In this document: one piece after another, positions 1-8,415 of the stretch
Position numbering within the stretch: the stretch's first letter is position 1
Layout: each line of letters starts with the position of its first letter
Assembly (NCBI GenBank): GCA_041743425.1
Contig: JBGTMS010000190.1
Coordinates: 1 to 50,071, forward strand
DNA: 50,071 nt
Reading direction: 5' to 3'
Source of the DNA: JTS-RE37 sp041743425
GTDB lineage: Bacteria > Bacteroidota > Bacteroidia > Flavobacteriales > Flavobacteriaceae
The notes under the pieces: model-generated
The model's database searches: none
What the model was told of the DNA's origin: nothing
What the model saw: only the letters and a program-made list of their open reading frames with translations
Program-made: the position numbers and the translations under genes

Positions 1-755
1 TTCCCGGTGGTTTCTGTGACCTGATGACCTAGCAATGAGCTGCCAATGGCAAAACAAGGAGCTACGATCAGAACAGAAAGGATGATGACCGGAAGGAAAT
101 TGATACTCGCATCTCCACCGATTTCGTTCGCGGTAAGCGAAGCAATCGGTGCTGCTGCATTGGCTACGTTATTCGAGCCTATGGAAAAAGCCACATAGAG
201 GGATGAAATTATCAATAAGGCCCTGAGGCCGCGGTGTTGTGATAAATGACGGAAATCGGCATTAATGATCTTATTTTTGATCAACGGAAAGACCCATTTT
301 GAAAGGACAAGCATGATACCAAAAGCGATGAGAGGGAGGATGATCCAGGTCGGAATGATCTCTACAAACAATTTTTTTGTATTGAGGCCGTCAAGGGCCG
401 AGGCTGCTCCGGCAATGGAGAGAACGGTGGACTGACTGGTGGATTGTGGAACGCCTAATAAATTTGCGACAAGCAGTGACAGGCCCACGGACAGCAGGAT
501 GACTGAGGTGGTAAAGGTGGTGAAGAATGTCTGGTCCAGAAGTCCCTTCCCAAGGGTAAGGGATACCTTTTCGCCGGCAATGAGTGCCCCGGCCAGAACC
601 ATTACTCCAAACAGTCCGGGAATCATGCTCCTTTTAATGACGTTTGCCCCATAGGCCGCAGAAAAGGAAGGAGCAGTGCCGCTGCCACCCATGGTAATTG
701 CGAGGAACATGGCGAGCAGAAAAGGAATGGTCAAAGAATTCATCAATTCCGACAT
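1..755 (-). CDS. PiT/CysP-family anion permease (3' end beyond window)
   Basis: This is a polytopic inner-membrane permease of the inorganic phosphate transporter (PiT) superfamily, open at the left edge, so about 251 N-terminal residues are visible. The start is the ATG at 755, two bases after the stop of the upstream DUF2490 gene, which implies one transcript and probable translational coupling. Residues 14-35 read GGSGTAPSFSAAYG, a later stretch reads VANLLGVPQSTSQST, and GSNNVANA appears near the edge; these are the duplicated signature regions of the family. The first signature is closer, as I remember it, to the sulfate permease CysP of Bacillus than to the GANDVANA of phosphate permeases. 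With an Rrf2 regulator beside it, sulfate is a plausible substrate, but phosphate cannot be excluded. Confidence 0.85.
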   Translation of the reverse strand, partial: MSELMNSLTIPFLLAMFLAITMGGSGTAPSFSAAYGANVIKRSMIPGLFGVMVLAGALIAGEKVSLTLGKGLLDQTFFTTFTTSVILLSVGLSLLVANLLGVPQSTSQSTVLSIAGAASALDGLNTKKLFVEIIPTWIILPLIAFGIMLVLSKWVFPLIKNKIINADFRHLSQHRGLRALLIISSLYVAFSIGSNNVANAAAPIASLTANEIGGDASINFLPVIILSVLIVAPCFAIGSSLLGHQVTETTG

Positions 756-757
756 GA

Positions 758-1489
758 TCAGGATTTTCGGGTTTTGATGGTTATTGAATGGTGGAGGGTG
801 AAGCGGATGATATTGCGATTATAGAAATCGATGCCTGTCGGGCGTTGCTGAAACCAGTTAAAATAACCCAATTCAAAACCAAAACGCGGTCCTGGCATAT
901 ATAGAATACTTGCGCCATACCGATTTTGGTCAAACACATTTCCCACTATGTTACTGCCTATATTCAGAAATACTTCATCAAATGCGGTGAGCGCCACTTT
1001 TGGTGATGCCTGATATCGAATCTCCGCCCTGTACCTTGTTCGGTTATTCGCGTATTCGAAACCGCCATCTGATTCTTCGATGAATCTGAATTCGGTTAGG
1101 TACCGGTGTTGAAGACTGAATTTTTCGGACAGCTCATGCCTGTAAGTTAGTTCTATAATGGGCCGCAATTCTGCCTGGTTCGTATAATCCCGAACTTTCG
1201 GATCCTGTGGCAGAGACTGTAGAAAACCTGCAAAACCTGCTGAAACACTCCATCCTTCACCAATTTTGCGTTCTGCCATGGTTCGGGCAAGTATATGATG
1301 CTGCCTCCACGGGAACCAGTAGGTACGCTCCTCAATTTCCTGGCGGACTTGCCAGGTTTCATTTAGCCTCACCCTTAGGAAATATCTCATCCAAAGAAGG
1401 TTTTGATGAGAGACATTTTTCTGCGCGTAAGCTGGAAAATATGAAGCCAGCACAAATAATACGGTAAAATAAAAGGCGCCTTTGTTCAT
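758..1489 (-). CDS. DUF2490 outer-membrane protein
   Basis: A 243-residue protein with a signal peptide (residues 1-22, ending AYAQ). The rest is rich in alternating hydrophobic and aromatic residues expected of beta strands, such as FSLQHRYLTEFRF and FGFELGYFNWFQQR, and ends with a strand-like RFTLHHSITI. This matches the DUF2490 family of Bacteroidota, predicted small outer-membrane barrels of unknown function. It lies immediately upstream of the anion permease (2-nt gap) and downstream of an Rrf2 regulator gene on the same strand. The pairing suggests it provides or supports outer-membrane passage for the permease substrate; that is inference. The start is the ATG at 1489 because it gives a complete signal peptide. 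Confidence 0.8.
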   Translation of the reverse strand: MNKGAFYFTVLFVLASYFPAYAQKNVSHQNLLWMRYFLRVRLNETWQVRQEIEERTYWFPWRQHHILARTMAERKIGEGWSVSAGFAGFLQSLPQDPKVRDYTNQAELRPIIELTYRHELSEKFSLQHRYLTEFRFIEESDGGFEYANNRTRYRAEIRYQASPKVALTAFDEVFLNIGSNIVGNVFDQNRYGASILYMPGPRFGFELGYFNWFQQRPTGIDFYNRNIIRFTLHHSITIKTRKS

Positions 1490-1524
1490 CTATATTAAGT
1501 AAGCACGGGATAAAATTAGTAAAA

Positions 1525-1550
1525 CATACTAAACATACCAAACTAGTATG
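1525..1550. promoter_or_regulatory. Inverted repeat, candidate operator of the DUF2490-permease operon
   Basis: CATACTA (1525-1531) and TAGTATG (1544-1550) form a perfect 7-bp inverted repeat with a 12-nt spacer. It lies between the Rrf2 gene and the DUF2490 start. On the minus strand a weak -7-like element, TATGTTTT (1528-1521), overlaps one arm, so a bound protein could block transcription. The neighbouring Rrf2 protein is the obvious candidate binder; this is inferred from position only. Confidence 0.4.
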
Positions 1551-1568
1551 AATTAATTTTATGAACCT

Positions 1569-1979
1569 TCATAATTTTTTCAATTCAGATAGGGTAGTGT
1601 CCAGAACAGGGAGCATGTCATTCCTAAGCTGCCCAAACAACTTGCGGATCTGACAGGTATTCTCATCCGTACATTCGGCACACTTTTCATAAAAATTCTC
1701 AGATACGCAGGGAATTAGCGCGATAGGCCCGTCGACAATTCGGATAATTTCGGCCACAGTGATCTCTGAAGGTTTTTTCAGAAAACGGTAGCCGCCTTCG
1801 GCTCCGCGTTCGCTTTTAATGATCCTGTTTTGGCGCAACTCCCTCAAAATATTCTCTAGAAACTTAAAGGGGATTCGTTCCTTTTCGGCTATTACTTTTG
1901 CCGAGACTGATGGTCCTTGTGTAAAGTCACTAAGGAATAACAGCGCCTTGATGGCGTACTTGGCTCTTTTGGAAAGCAT
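1569..1979 (-). CDS. Rrf2-family transcriptional regulator
   Basis: A 136-residue regulator with the Rrf2 winged-helix layout: the N-terminal LSKRAKYAIKALLFL helix, a recognition region IPFKFLENILRELRQNRI, the wing with the GAEGGYRF motif, and a C-terminal dimerisation helix. Cysteines at CVSENFYEKCAECTDENTC are grouped where IscR/NsrR-type members bind an Fe-S cluster, but this Cys-rich loop also occurs in members with no cluster. It is cotranscribed with, or lies just upstream of, the DUF2490-permease pair (80-nt gap containing an inverted repeat), so it probably regulates them. CymR, the sulfur regulator of Firmicutes, belongs to this family, which fits a sulfate permease. Its signal (cysteine metabolites, Fe-S status or NO) is unknown. 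Confidence 0.88.
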   Translation of the reverse strand: MLSKRAKYAIKALLFLSDFTQGPSVSAKVIAEKERIPFKFLENILRELRQNRIIKSERGAEGGYRFLKKPSEITVAEIIRIVDGPIALIPCVSENFYEKCAECTDENTCQIRKLFGQLRNDMLPVLDTTLSELKKL

Positions 1980-2008
1980 GCTGGCAGAAGTTTACAACAA
2001 AAGGCTAA

Positions 2009-2021
2009 TTTAATCATTAAA
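2009..2021. promoter_or_regulatory. Palindrome upstream of the Rrf2 gene
   Basis: TTTAATCATTAAA is a perfect palindrome about a central C, 30 bp upstream of the Rrf2 start codon. It could be an autoregulatory operator. It is AT-rich and short, so it may also be chance. Confidence 0.25.
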
Positions 2022-2096
2022 TAGTATCCCCTCATGCTCTGTCCAAGGTCACAAGCTGCAGAGATGGCTTCATAGGTAATTGACACCTTCAGCCGA

Positions 2097-2119
2097 CTGA
2101 ACGTGTCACGACCGTTCAG
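2097..2119 (-). terminator. Hairpin after gnd
   Basis: CTGAACG (2097-2103) pairs with CGTTCAG (2113-2119), giving a 7-bp stem with a 9-nt loop 10 nt downstream of the gnd stop. No T-run follows on the minus strand, so it would be a weak terminator or a 3' end stabiliser. Confidence 0.35.
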
Positions 2120-2128
2120 TTTCCTATA

Positions 2129-3541
2129 CTAGTCCTCCCATTCCGTATGGAAAGATCCTTCCTGATCCATACGCTCGTAGGTGTGGGAACCAAAATGGTC
2201 ACGTTGTGCCTGAAGTAAATTGAGAGGAAGACGGGCGGAGGTATAGGCCTCGATGTAGCCAAGGGAATTGGCGATTCCTGGGATCGGAATGCCGTTTGTG
2301 GCACAATAGGCGACAACCTCCCTTGCTGCAGATACTGAATCCTGGATCTTGGTCACAAAAGTAGGAGCCTGTAAAAGGTTAACAGGAGCTTTCTGAGATG
2401 CATAGGCTGCGGCGATGTCTTCCAGCAGAGCCGCACGGATGATGCAACCGGCTCGCCAGATCCTGGCTATGGTTCCGAGGTTCAGCTCATAACCGTATTC
2501 CTTTGAAGCATCTGCCAACTGATGCATCCCCTGGGCGTAGGTCATTATAAATGAAAAATACAGTGCATTCTCCGTCATGTCGATTATATGCTGCTTCTCC
2601 AGTTTTTTTAGTTGAGGTCTTGTATACAGGGCATCGGCTTTTACCCGCTCTTCCTTTAGGGCCGAGATTTCCCGCATACTCACAGCTACATCGATCGTAG
2701 GCAGTGGGATACCAAGATCCATCGCATTTTGCGAAGTCCATTTTCCGGTACCTTTCTGCCTGGCCTTATCCAGGATATTGTCAAGCAACCTGCCTTTGCC
2801 ATGAGGATCCTCCTCTAAAAATATTCGGGAAGTGATTTCCACAAGGAATGATTGGAGTCGCCCTTTGTTCCAACTATGGAAGATATCATGCAGAGCGTCA
2901 TTGTCCATACCCCCTGCCTTGGTAAGCAGGTCATAACACTCAGAAATCAATTGCATCAATCCATATTCAATCCCATTGTGAACCATTTTTACATAGTTGC
3001 CGGCAGATTTCGGCCCAAGATAGGCCACACATGGCTCCCCGTTAAATTTGGCCGCAACTGCCTCAAAAATGGGTTTCACTTCCTTATATGCCTCTCTTGA
3101 CCCGCCCGGCATAATACTCGGACCTTTTCGGGCGCCTTTGGCCCCGCCGGAGACACCTGCCCCAAAAAAATGAATATTTTTTTCCTGAAGATAGGCTTCC
3201 CGCCTGTCTGTATCCGTAAAGAAGGAATTTCCCCCGTCAATGATCAGATCCCCCTTCTCCAGATAGGGCAACAAACTTTCTATAACTGAATCGACGATCT
3301 TGCCCGCAGGCACCAGTAACATAATCTTACGGGGTACTGACAGCGACTTGCAAAAGGTTTCAATATCCTGTGTTGCATCCACAATGGAGGTGTTGCCCCC
3401 TTCTTCCTTCAGGGCCCCTACCTTTTCAGGATCCAGGTCGTGACCAAAAGCTGTAAAGCCGTTATCGGCAACATTCAGAATAAAATTTCGGCCCATTACT
3501 CCCAGGCCGACCAATCCAAAATCATATAATTTGCTTTGCAT
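2129..3541 (-). CDS. gnd: 6-phosphogluconate dehydrogenase, decarboxylating
   Basis: This enzyme oxidises and decarboxylates 6-phosphogluconate to ribulose 5-phosphate, the third step of the oxidative pentose-phosphate pathway. At 470 residues it has the length of the classical long dimeric form. The NAD(P)-binding motif GLGVMGRNF is at residues 11-19, GGNSFFTDT is near 102-110, and the catalytic lysine lies in KMVHNGIEYGLMQL near 185. It ends with the tail that reaches into the partner subunit. It is divergent from zwf-pgl, which encode the two preceding steps, across a 208-nt region that must hold both promoters. The start is the ATG at 3541, followed by a normal dinucleotide-fold strand. 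Confidence 0.97.
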   Translation of the reverse strand: MQSKLYDFGLVGLGVMGRNFILNVADNGFTAFGHDLDPEKVGALKEEGGNTSIVDATQDIETFCKSLSVPRKIMLLVPAGKIVDSVIESLLPYLEKGDLIIDGGNSFFTDTDRREAYLQEKNIHFFGAGVSGGAKGARKGPSIMPGGSREAYKEVKPIFEAVAAKFNGEPCVAYLGPKSAGNYVKMVHNGIEYGLMQLISECYDLLTKAGGMDNDALHDIFHSWNKGRLQSFLVEITSRIFLEEDPHGKGRLLDNILDKARQKGTGKWTSQNAMDLGIPLPTIDVAVSMREISALKEERVKADALYTRPQLKKLEKQHIIDMTENALYFSFIMTYAQGMHQLADASKEYGYELNLGTIARIWRAGCIIRAALLEDIAAAYASQKAPVNLLQAPTFVTKIQDSVSAAREVVAYCATNGIPIPGIANSLGYIEAYTSARLPLNLLQAQRDHFGSHTYERMDQEGSFHTEWED

Positions 3542-3749
3542 ATGCTAAATTCAACCGGGTTTTGAAAAGAGGTGTTAAAAGAAGTGCCACCTCCATGATT
3601 GTATGACGGAATTTAAGGTTAATTTAGCTTCCATCGTCCTCAAAATTAATTTAAAATATCGACTTTCATCCTAAGGAAGGGTTGTAAACGCCGGGAATTA
3701 CCTGTCTTCTCTTACCCTTCCTTTCGAAATAACAGCAAGCAGCTTTTCA
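3542..3749. promoter_or_regulatory. Divergent gnd / zwf promoter region
   Basis: This 208-nt spacer separates the divergent pentose-phosphate genes. On the minus strand TAATTTTG (3648-3641) matches the Bacteroidota -7 box TAnnTTTG and would start gnd transcription near 3635, giving a leader of about 95 nt. I see no good -33 element for it and no clear -7 box for zwf on the plus strand. Confidence 0.4.
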
Positions 3750-5279
3750 ATGAATAAAACCGCAAATCAAATGCTGATCATCTTCGGGGCTTCCGGAGAT
3801 CTCACAGAAAGGAAATTAATGCCCGCTCTGTTCAGTCTGCACAAAGAGGGACATGCCCCTGAAAACTTTATTATCCTGGGCGCCAGCCGTAGTGAAATGT
3901 CAGATGAGGATTTTCGTAAAAAGGTGGTTCTTGAAAGCAGTTATCTCAGGGAAGCTTCGGAAGATAATGACAAGGACATTATCCAGGCTTTCTCAGAAAA
4001 GATTTTTTACGAGGATTTGGGGAAAGATTATGACAGTGACTATTCCGCATTAAAGGACCGGATCGAAGCTTTGAATTCGCGGTATGGAACCGATAATAAT
4101 TTCATTTTCTATCTGTCCACCCCACCAAATCTTTATGAGCTTATTGCTAAAAACCTCAATGATCAGGGGCTGACGGCAGAAAAAAACGGCTGGAAGCGTC
4201 TCATCGTTGAAAAGCCTTTTGGGTATAGTCTTAAAACCGCTAAGGAATTGAACAGGGCTTTGCACGAATTTTTTAAGGAAAAGCAGATTTACAGGATTGA
4301 CCACTATTTAGGGAAGGAGACTGTACAGAACCTGTTGGTCACCAGGTTTGCCAACAGCATTTTTGAACCGCTTTGGAACCGGAATTACATAGACCATGTT
4401 GAGATTACCAATGCAGAAAGCGTTGGGGTTGAAAAGCGGGGCGGTTACTATGATAAGTCCGGTGCCCTGCGTGACATGTTTCAGAACCACCTGCTGCAGA
4501 TCGTTTCCCTAATCGTTATGGAGCCTCCCATTGGAGCGGATGCCGAAGAGATTCGTAATGAAAAGGTCAAAGCGCTCAAGTCGCTCAGGATCATGCGGGA
4601 CCCCGTCGTACTTTATGAACATACCATACGCGGGCAATATCTTGCGGCCACTATTGACGGGAAGCAGTTGAAAGGCTATAGAGAGGAGGAAGGGGTAGAT
4701 CCGGAGTCTACCACAGAAACGTACGCAGCGATCAAATTCTATGTAGATAACTGGCGCTGGGCCGAAATACCTTTTTACGTTCGAACCGCCAAGCGGATGC
4801 CTACCAAAGTAACTGAAGTTGTCATCCATTTTAAATCATCCCACCATCAGATTTTTAAGGATGCAGGGATGGATAGTAAGTACAACAGCCTGATCATCCG
4901 CATTCAGCCGGATGAAGGCATCCTGATAAAATTCGGGGTCAAGGTTCCCGGACAGGGATTTAAGGTGGAGAGGGCCAACCTCGATTTCTACTATTCAAGT
5001 CTTGCGGATACGCATGTTATGACAGCCTATGAGCGATTGCTTCTCGACGCAATGCAGGGTGATGCCACCCTGTATGCCCGTGCAGATGAGGTGGAGGCTG
5101 CCTGGGAGTTTGTTGATCCTATTCTTGAATACTGGAAAAAAGGGAAAGACAAAATTTATGGATATTCTTCCGGGGTTTGGGGTCCGCTGAATGCTGACGA
5201 TCTTCTCGAAGGTGATCATGGCTGGAGAAACCCGGGGGAATATCTGGCCGACGATCCCGGATTTTGTGTTATTAATTGA
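3750..5279 (+). CDS. zwf: Glucose-6-phosphate 1-dehydrogenase
   Basis: This enzyme oxidises glucose 6-phosphate to 6-phosphoglucono-lactone and makes NADPH. The 509-residue protein starts with the nucleotide-binding loop GASGDLTERKLMPAL (residues 13-27). It has the substrate-binding IVEKPFG motif and the active-site signature RIDHYLGKE near 183-191, whose His/Lys residues hold the substrate and catalyse hydride transfer. Its C-terminus has the usual EAAWEFVDPIL motif. The next gene, pgl, begins 30 bp downstream on the same strand, and gnd is divergent, so all three steps of the oxidative branch sit together. Confidence 0.97.
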   Translation: MNKTANQMLIIFGASGDLTERKLMPALFSLHKEGHAPENFIILGASRSEMSDEDFRKKVVLESSYLREASEDNDKDIIQAFSEKIFYEDLGKDYDSDYSALKDRIEALNSRYGTDNNFIFYLSTPPNLYELIAKNLNDQGLTAEKNGWKRLIVEKPFGYSLKTAKELNRALHEFFKEKQIYRIDHYLGKETVQNLLVTRFANSIFEPLWNRNYIDHVEITNAESVGVEKRGGYYDKSGALRDMFQNHLLQIVSLIVMEPPIGADAEEIRNEKVKALKSLRIMRDPVVLYEHTIRGQYLAATIDGKQLKGYREEEGVDPESTTETYAAIKFYVDNWRWAEIPFYVRTAKRMPTKVTEVVIHFKSSHHQIFKDAGMDSKYNSLIIRIQPDEGILIKFGVKVPGQGFKVERANLDFYYSSLADTHVMTAYERLLLDAMQGDATLYARADEVEAAWEFVDPILEYWKKGKDKIYGYSSGVWGPLNADDLLEGDHGWRNPGEYLADDPGFCVIN

Positions 5280-5309
5280 AAGAACTCTGAAAGGTAGATC
5301 CCAATCCTA

Positions 5310-6023
5310 ATGAAACTGCATATACATAAAACGAAAGAAGAAGTTGCGAAACAAGTAGCAAAGTATCTCTCGAAACTGGCATCCGACAAGAATGACATCC
5401 ATATCGCCTTATCAGGTGGAAGCACGCCTAAAATAGTCTTTCAGGAACTGGCATCACACTATGCGGATACAATTGATTGGACAGGAATACATATATATTG
5501 GGGAGATGAACGATGTGTATCCCCTACCGACAACGAAAGCAATTATAAAATGACCGCCGATTTGCTGCTCAGTCAAATCAGCATTCCCGATAAGAATATT
5601 TTTCGTATTCATGGTGAGGCACAACCCGCGGAAGAGGCCAGGAGATATGCTGTGCTCCTTGAAAGAGTAGTCCCATATTTTAATGGGAGACCTCAATTTG
5701 ACCTGGTAATGCTGGGAATGGGTGATGACGGCCATACCGCTTCCATATTTCCGGAGTCAAAAACACTCTGGAACGCACCGGAAAACTGTGTGGTGGCGGT
5801 ACATCCAATCAGCGGTCAGGAAAGAATAACCCTTACGGGCAGGGTGATTAACAATGCCAGGGAAGTAGCCTTCCTTGTAACAGGAACCGGAAAAGCGGAG
5901 AAAGTCCGTGAAGTGATTCGCAAAGAGGGGAACTTCGGTAACTATCCCGCCTCCCTGGTCTCGCCCAGCCCGGGAGAACTACATTGGTTTTTGGATAAGG
6001 AGGCCGCTGCCGGACTTACCTGA
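5310..6023 (+). CDS. pgl: 6-phosphogluconolactonase
   Basis: This enzyme hydrolyses the lactone produced by Zwf to 6-phosphogluconate. The 237-residue protein has the phosphate-binding motif ALSGGSTPK at residues 34-42, the DERCVSPTDNESNY segment near 66-80, and LGMGDDGHTASIFP near 135-148, all typical of the DevB/SOL-type lactonase related to glucosamine-6-phosphate deaminase. It follows zwf by 30 bp, so the two are almost certainly cotranscribed. Its end overlaps the convergent thioesterase gene by 8 nt, leaving no room for a separate terminator. Confidence 0.95.
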   Translation: MKLHIHKTKEEVAKQVAKYLSKLASDKNDIHIALSGGSTPKIVFQELASHYADTIDWTGIHIYWGDERCVSPTDNESNYKMTADLLLSQISIPDKNIFRIHGEAQPAEEARRYAVLLERVVPYFNGRPQFDLVMLGMGDDGHTASIFPESKTLWNAPENCVVAVHPISGQERITLTGRVINNAREVAFLVTGTGKAEKVREVIRKEGNFGNYPASLVSPSPGELHWFLDKEAAAGLT

Positions 6024-6561
6024 GATTAATTTTTACATTTTCGTCTACCAGCAGTTCCAGGTGTTCCTCCACTTTAAAATGGGATGCATCATACACGGTA
6101 TTGCGCTTAAAGGCCTGATCTTTCCGGGCTATGCTCCTGGCAAACCGTCTCACTCCCTGTTGATCTTCCACAAGTAATCCGGGTATTGGCATTCCTTTGC
6201 CGTTAATGCCCTGTGCAACCATGGTAAAATAGGACGAATTGCAATGTTTACGGGCCGCGGTTGTTATATTCTCTGATTCCACCCGCACACCAACCACCAT
6301 GGAGGTACGTCCCGTATAATTAATAGAGGCTTTCAGGGTTACCAGCTCTCCGACCTCAATCGGGTGAAGGAAATCAACGCGATTTACAGAAGCGGTTACA
6401 CAATAACTTTGGGAATGCCGGGAGGCGCAGGCGAAAGCAATTTGGTCCATCAGGTTGAGAATATGGCCTCCGTGAACTTTCCCTCCGAAATTGGAGTGGG
6501 AGGGAAGCATCAACTCGGTTATGGACACCCTGGATTCCCTAGCCGTCTTATATTCTTTCAT
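6016..6561 (-). CDS. Acyl-CoA thioesterase (hotdog fold, BACH/YciA type)
   Basis: A 181-residue hotdog-fold enzyme predicted to hydrolyse acyl-CoA thioesters in the cytoplasm. The core motif NFGGKVHGGHILNLMDQIAFACA (residues about 24-46) carries the conserved HGG and the catalytic aspartate of the YciA/BACH group. It is followed by VNRVDFLHPIEVGELV and GRTSMVVGVRV, the next strands of the fold. The last 50 residues form a tail outside the hotdog domain. It lies 3 nt downstream of the 121-residue membrane-anchored protein on the same strand, so the two are probably one transcript. Its 3' end overlaps pgl by 8 nt. The preferred acyl chain cannot be read from the sequence. Confidence 0.88.
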   Translation of the reverse strand: MKEYKTARESRVSITELMLPSHSNFGGKVHGGHILNLMDQIAFACASRHSQSYCVTASVNRVDFLHPIEVGELVTLKASINYTGRTSMVVGVRVESENITTAARKHCNSSYFTMVAQGINGKGMPIPGLLVEDQQGVRRFARSIARKDQAFKRNTVYDASHFKVEEHLELLVDENVKINLR

Positions 6562-6564
6562 GAA

Positions 6565-6930
6565 TCAATTTCTGAAATGAGGCGATTGGGTTTCCTCCAC
6601 CCCTGTTACAAAATATTTGGTGTCACCCAGCCAGAAAAAGGTAGCAAATCTTTCGAGGTAGGTGAGCTTGACATATTCGCCCTGATATTCTTCTAATTTA
6701 CGGATAACCTCCTCATCTTTATCCAGCACCGAAAATGAAAAAATCTGGGCACCGGAAATTCCCTGGCTGATTTCTCCCTCCCAGGTCTTTACCAGCACAC
6801 CTTTGCTGCTTATTTTAATAAGCTCTCCCGTCCGTACCCCTTCGCTATAGGGCACAAAATAAATCACGGCATATACCAGTAAAAAGAGCGCACAGATGAT
6901 TCCCAGGGCAAGAAAGAGAATTTTTTTCAT
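6565..6930 (-). CDS. Small membrane-anchored protein of unknown function
   Basis: I do not recognise a characterised family. The 121-residue protein has one N-terminal transmembrane segment or uncleaved signal anchor (residues 4-27, very hydrophobic, no cleavage site or lipobox). A compact periplasmic part follows, with the strand-like stretches TGELIKISSKGVLVKTWEGEI, AQIFSFSVLDK and VKLTYLERF. The composition suggests a small beta-barrel (OB or SH3-like) domain. It ends 3 nt before the thioesterase start, so the pair is likely translated together. The function is unknown; similar short proteins are, in my experience, conserved next to housekeeping genes in flavobacteria. Confidence 0.7.
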   Translation of the reverse strand: MKKILFLALGIICALFLLVYAVIYFVPYSEGVRTGELIKISSKGVLVKTWEGEISQGISGAQIFSFSVLDKDEEVIRKLEEYQGEYVKLTYLERFATFFWLGDTKYFVTGVEETQSPHFRN

Positions 6931-6945
6931 GATTGTTATTATGAT

Positions 6946-6961
6946 ATCCAGATACCTGGAT
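6946..6961. repeat. Inverted repeat upstream of the small membrane protein
   Basis: ATCCAG (6946-6951) and CTGGAT (6956-6961) form a 6-bp hairpin with a 4-nt loop, 16 bp before the start at 6930. A T-run follows only on the plus strand, where no gene precedes it, so it does not fit as the rmuC terminator. It could be an operator or a 5' leader hairpin. Confidence 0.3.
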
Positions 6962-7014
6962 TTTTATGTTGAATATAAACTATTTAAAAATTCACTGATT
7001 CCTGTTAGATCCTT

Positions 7015-8355
7015 TTATGCATCAGGCTCTATGTCGTCTTCCTCCTCGCGGGCACGCTTCAGCACCGCTTCAGGAATCGATTTCTTTGTTCTGGCTCCCA
7101 TCCTTTTCAGCTTTTCTATACTGGATACAATATTACCCCTGCCTTCCACCAGTTTGTTCATAGCACCTTTGTATTCTGACTTGGCTTCGTCCATACGTTT
7201 CCCCACCTTGGTGAGGTCTGTCACAAAACCTTCAAATTTGTCATAAAGCGCGCCAGCCTGCCGGGCAATTTCTATGGCATTCCGTTGCTGCTTCTCATTA
7301 TTCCACATTGAATCAATTGTCCGGAGGGTAGCCAGTAAAGTGGAAGGTGTCACAATGACAATATTCTTTTCGAATGCCATATTGTACAACTGATTGTCGG
7401 TATTCAGGGCAACGGAAAATGCGGGTTCGATGGGAATGAACATCAAGACAAAATCCGGACTTTCCATCGAGTACAGATCTTCGTATCTCTTGGATGAGAG
7501 CTGATCTATATGTCTTTTAAGCGAATTAACATGCTCCTTCAGATGGCGTTCCTTTAACTCTTCTTCCCCATTTACGTACCGCTCATAAAAGGTAAGGGAA
7601 ACCTTGGAATCTACCACCATCTTCTTTCCATCGGGTAAATGAATGATCACATCTGGCAGCACCCGGTTTCCTTCCTCTAGGGTAAAACTCTGCTGCACCG
7701 TATATTCATGGTCCTTTTTAAGGCCGGATTTCTCCAGGACACGCTCCAGAACCAACTCACCCCAGTTGCCCTGCATCTTGCTGTCACCTTTAAGGGCTTT
7801 GGTCAGGTTTTCGGCTTCCTGAGTGATCTTTAGGTTTTGGTGTTGCAGCTGACCCAATTGCTCCTTTAATGCCTGATGGATGCCATAATTCTCTTTACGG
7901 CTTTCCTCCACTTTCTTCTCAAACTGCAGGATTTTATCCTGAAGGGGATTCAGAATGCTTCGGATATTCAGCTGATTCTGTTCGGTAAATTTTGTACTTT
8001 TTTCATCCAGAATCTTGTTGGCAAGATTTTCGAATTCCCTGGTAAATTTGTCCTGAAGCTTTTCAACCTCCTCCTTCTGATCCCGGTTCTTCAATTCTAG
8101 GTTCTTCATTTCTGAGTCGCAACGTATAAGTTGATTGCCCAGTTGTTCTTTTTCCAGGCGCAGGGAATTTTTATCATCCAGATGTTGAGTAAGCTGACCA
8201 TTTAAAGCATTTAACTGCTCTCTCAACTGTTGTTCCCTTTCAAGCATGGCACTTTGTACAGAGGTGGTTTTGAGTGTCTGAATATAAACTCCGGCGAAAT
8301 AGCCGGCTGCCAGGGATACCAGGACAATAATGAGGTATATTAGGTATTCATTCAT
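7015..8355 (-). CDS. rmuC: DNA recombination protein RmuC
   Basis: A 446-residue RmuC-family protein. Residues 3-25 form an N-terminal transmembrane helix (YLIYLIIVLVSLAAGYFAG). Residues 30-185 are a long coiled coil rich in Glu, Gln and Lys. Residues 190-400 are the RmuC domain, with MQGNWGELVLERVLEKSGL, DVIIHLPDGKKMVVDSKVSL (an acid-x-Lys arrangement like PD-(D/E)xK nucleases) and a C-terminal helical part. In E. coli RmuC limits recombination at inverted repeats; its biochemical activity is not well settled. It follows the cobalamin ATPase gene by 60 bp on the same strand, which may be only chance adjacency. Confidence 0.93.
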   Translation of the reverse strand: MNEYLIYLIIVLVSLAAGYFAGVYIQTLKTTSVQSAMLEREQQLREQLNALNGQLTQHLDDKNSLRLEKEQLGNQLIRCDSEMKNLELKNRDQKEEVEKLQDKFTREFENLANKILDEKSTKFTEQNQLNIRSILNPLQDKILQFEKKVEESRKENYGIHQALKEQLGQLQHQNLKITQEAENLTKALKGDSKMQGNWGELVLERVLEKSGLKKDHEYTVQQSFTLEEGNRVLPDVIIHLPDGKKMVVDSKVSLTFYERYVNGEEELKERHLKEHVNSLKRHIDQLSSKRYEDLYSMESPDFVLMFIPIEPAFSVALNTDNQLYNMAFEKNIVIVTPSTLLATLRTIDSMWNNEKQQRNAIEIARQAGALYDKFEGFVTDLTKVGKRMDEAKSEYKGAMNKLVEGRGNIVSSIEKLKRMGARTKKSIPEAVLKRAREEEDDIEPDA

Positions 8356-8415
8356 GCGGAAAAAACTCGTAACTGTAAAGATAGGAGTTTGGGTCGATAT
8401 TTTCTTCCGCTCCGA

